A stretch of DNA of 14,927 nt, taken from positions 1 to 14,927 of the forward strand of contig CAAGMZ010000028.1 of NCBI GenBank assembly GCA_900771195.1. The letters run 5' to 3'. The position numbers and the translations under genes are program-made. The notes beneath the pieces were generated by a model. That model saw only the letters and a list, made by a program, of their open reading frames with translations, did no database searches and was not told the DNA's origin. Of the stretch, positions 13,845 to 14,927 are shown piece after piece (position 1 is the first letter of the stretch; every line of letters begins with the position of its first letter). The DNA comes from Lachnospiraceae bacterium (GTDB lineage Bacteria > Bacillota > Clostridia > Lachnospirales > Lachnospiraceae).

Positions 13845-14272
13845 ATTTATATCAAGGCTTTGTAATCAGGTAATTTGTCCGCAGTTTTTGAACAATTTTG
13901 TATTTTATGATTCTCCATCAGATTTGTTTCCGATAAAAATATATAAATACTGAATCTTATCGGTAAATTATTGATTATATGTATCTTGTATAACATCTTA
14001 TTGATAATAAGTAAGATATATTTCCAATACATCAACATCTTATATTACAGATAAGCACAATATGATTGTGAAACAAGGTTAACTTCGTCAAATATTCAGA
14101 TAGAAAAAGCCATCCTGTCAATCTTTATCTGAACAAGTGGATGACATACGGGGCATTCACTCCCAAAATCCATCAAAACTTCAGATAAAGAAGTCAGATA
14201 TCGCCATCTTTATCTTATCTCCACTCCATAAGACAAAAGTAACCGCTGCATTACCTGCAAAAGCCCCGCCTG
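13845..14272. other. AT-rich intergenic stretch with short repeats, no convincing gene
   Basis: About 430 bases between the lepA promoter and the acetyltransferase gene. The small open frames here (13847-14038 minus, 14137-14322 plus) lack ribosome binding sites and recognisable motifs. Present are an inverted repeat CCGATAA (13930-13936) with TTATCGG (13957-13963), a direct repeat AACATCTTAT (13992-14001 and 14034-14043), and a cluster of TCAGATA words. No clear terminator for the acetyltransferase gene is seen. Confidence 0.6.
14095..14215. repeat. Cluster of TCAGATA / TATCTGA words
   Basis: TTCAGATA at 14095-14102 and TATCTGAA at 14126-14133 form an inverted pair. CTTTATCTGAA (14123-14133) is the exact reverse complement of TTCAGATAAAG (14180-14190). 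TCAGATA recurs at 14194-14200, and ATCTTTATCT occurs at 14121-14130 and 14206-14215. The arms could form competing hairpins or be repeated protein-binding sites. Confidence 0.6.
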
Positions 14273-14785
14273 TCACGCATGGGGAGAAAGCAGAGAATAT
14301 ATGTATGTATCCTTCCATATAGGATTACCGTCCTCATCCTTCCAAAAATACACATTCCTGCGAAGATGCGCCTCTCTCTGAAATCCAAGACATTCAAGAA
14401 GTCTCCACGAATTCTCATTCTGTGGGTCACACTCCGCATAAATTCTGTGAATTCCTTTTGCAAAAGCATCATCTATAAGTGCCCGGCAGCTTTCAGCGGC
14501 ATATCCGTGTCCCCAGTAATTTCTGTTGAACACATATCCCATTTCAAGCGAATTGTATTCTCGCCTGCCCATATACACATTACCAATCATCTTGTGCGTA
14601 TCCTTAGTCTCCACAGCTGTCATCTCTTCAGTAGAAATACGCCAGTCAAGATTTCCTTTAGTTTCCTCCAAATTGAGAGGTTTATTAGGTTCAAATCTTA
14701 CCACCTCCGGGTCTGACAGGTATTCATAAAGGTCCTCAAGATCATTTTCGTTATATCTTCTGAGAATAAGTCTTTCGGTTTCCAT
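14273..14785 (-). CDS. GNAT-family N-acetyltransferase (RimJ/RimL type)
   Basis: 170 residues, right for one GNAT domain. It begins METERLILRRYNENDLEDLYEYL, the usual opening of RimJ/RimL-like enzymes. The acetyl-CoA loop is NRNYWGHGYAAE (87-98), followed by the helix ESCRALIDDAF and the C-terminal NENSWRLLECLGF (123-135). Such enzymes transfer acetyl from acetyl-CoA to protein N-termini or small amines; the acceptor is not predictable. Start: ATG 14785 has GGAGG about nine bases upstream; the reading frame stays open to 14896, but that extension covers the promoter and a leader hairpin and is not coding. It is a single-gene unit on the minus strand, 495 bases upstream of lepA. Confidence 0.9.
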   Translation of the reverse strand: METERLILRRYNENDLEDLYEYLSDPEVVRFEPNKPLNLEETKGNLDWRISTEEMTAVETKDTHKMIGNVYMGRREYNSLEMGYVFNRNYWGHGYAAESCRALIDDAFAKGIHRIYAECDPQNENSWRLLECLGFQREAHLRRNVYFWKDEDGNPIWKDTYIYSLLSPHA

Positions 14786-14819
14786 AAGTTGTTTCCTCCG
14801 TTCCATAGTATAATCTCTC

Positions 14820-14858
14820 GGAATCTTTAAGCCAGTAATTATAAGGCTTCTAGATTCC
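14820..14858 (-). promoter_or_regulatory. Hairpin at the 5' end of the acetyltransferase mRNA
   Basis: GGAATC (14858-14853) pairs with GATTCC (14825-14820), and AAGCC (14849-14845 reversed strand) with GGCTT (14833-14829), separated by a 3x3 internal loop, with an 11-base apical loop. With the predicted start near 14856 it would occupy the first bases of the RNA. A TATAAT word sits in the loop but has no matching -35. Confidence 0.5.
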
Positions 14859-14862
14859 TTTT

Positions 14863-14890
14863 TTATTAAAATCCCCCACTTTTTTGTCAA
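14863..14890 (-). promoter_or_regulatory. Probable promoter of the acetyltransferase gene
   Basis: TTGACA (14890-14885), 16 bases, TAATAA (14868-14863) on the minus strand. The -35 is one arm of an inverted repeat, TTTGTCA (14883-14889) with TGACAAA (14898-14904), spaced by eight bases, as in a possible operator. Confidence 0.5.
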
Positions 14891-14927
14891 AAACACTTGA
14901 CAAATCCATCGAAAAATGCGGCGCTTC

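Noticed and set aside
13847..14038. Open frame of 63 codons on the minus strand upstream of lepA
   Set aside because: AT-rich, no ribosome binding site, Ile/Lys/Asn-rich composition expected by chance, no motif.
14137..14322. Open frame of 61 codons on the plus strand
   Set aside because: Runs into the antisense of the acetyltransferase gene, no Shine-Dalgarno, no recognisable motif.
14786..14896. N-terminal extension of the acetyltransferase by 37 codons
   Set aside because: It covers the promoter and leader hairpin; GNAT proteins of this type begin at METERLILR, which has a strong GGAGG before it.

Overview
The window looks like ordinary chromosomal DNA from a low-to-moderate GC Clostridia bacterium, most likely Lachnospiraceae or a close relative. 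The reasons are protein character, strong AGGAGG-type ribosome binding sites, a T-box riboswitch, the infC-rpmI-rplT operon with its leader attenuator, and a lepA-hemW operon. Placement is by inference only; no database was searched. I saw no phage, transposase, CRISPR, tRNA or rRNA.

Layout. Bases 3-521 (+) are the 3' end of a D-Ala-D-Ala carboxypeptidase, ending in a hairpin terminator. It converges on cstA (623-2311, -), a CstA-family carbon-starvation/peptide transporter. About 380 bases upstream of cstA are taken up by a T-box leader (about 2389-2688, -), whose promoter lies in the end of the next gene, an EamA/DMT permease (2704-3657, -). Then come citrate synthase (3705-5057, -) and rplT, rpmI and infC (5369-6488, -), preceded by an L20-type leader with an attenuator. 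infC appears to start at ATT. Divergent from infC is a DegV/FakB gene (6803-7669, +). A 124-base composite inverted repeat (7673-7796) separates it from the convergent gpmI (7833-9395, -). A compact operon lepA - DUF5662 gene - hemW - xth (13777 down to 9466, -) follows, with gpmI downstream on its own promoter. An AT-rich gap (about 13845-14272) and a GNAT acetyltransferase gene (14273-14785, -) finish the window.

How the genes relate. Most are housekeeping: peptidoglycan trimming, translation initiation and ribosome assembly, glycolysis (gpmI), citrate synthesis, DNA repair (xth), haem trafficking (hemW) and ribosomal back-translocation (lepA). The interest is mainly in the RNA control layer. 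cstA is under a tRNA-sensing leader that also has a 13-bp end-to-end complementarity and a small hairpin that may bridge a Shine-Dalgarno sequence to the start codon. A DUF5662 gene of unknown function is translationally coupled to hemW. I did not find a convincing new multi-gene system.
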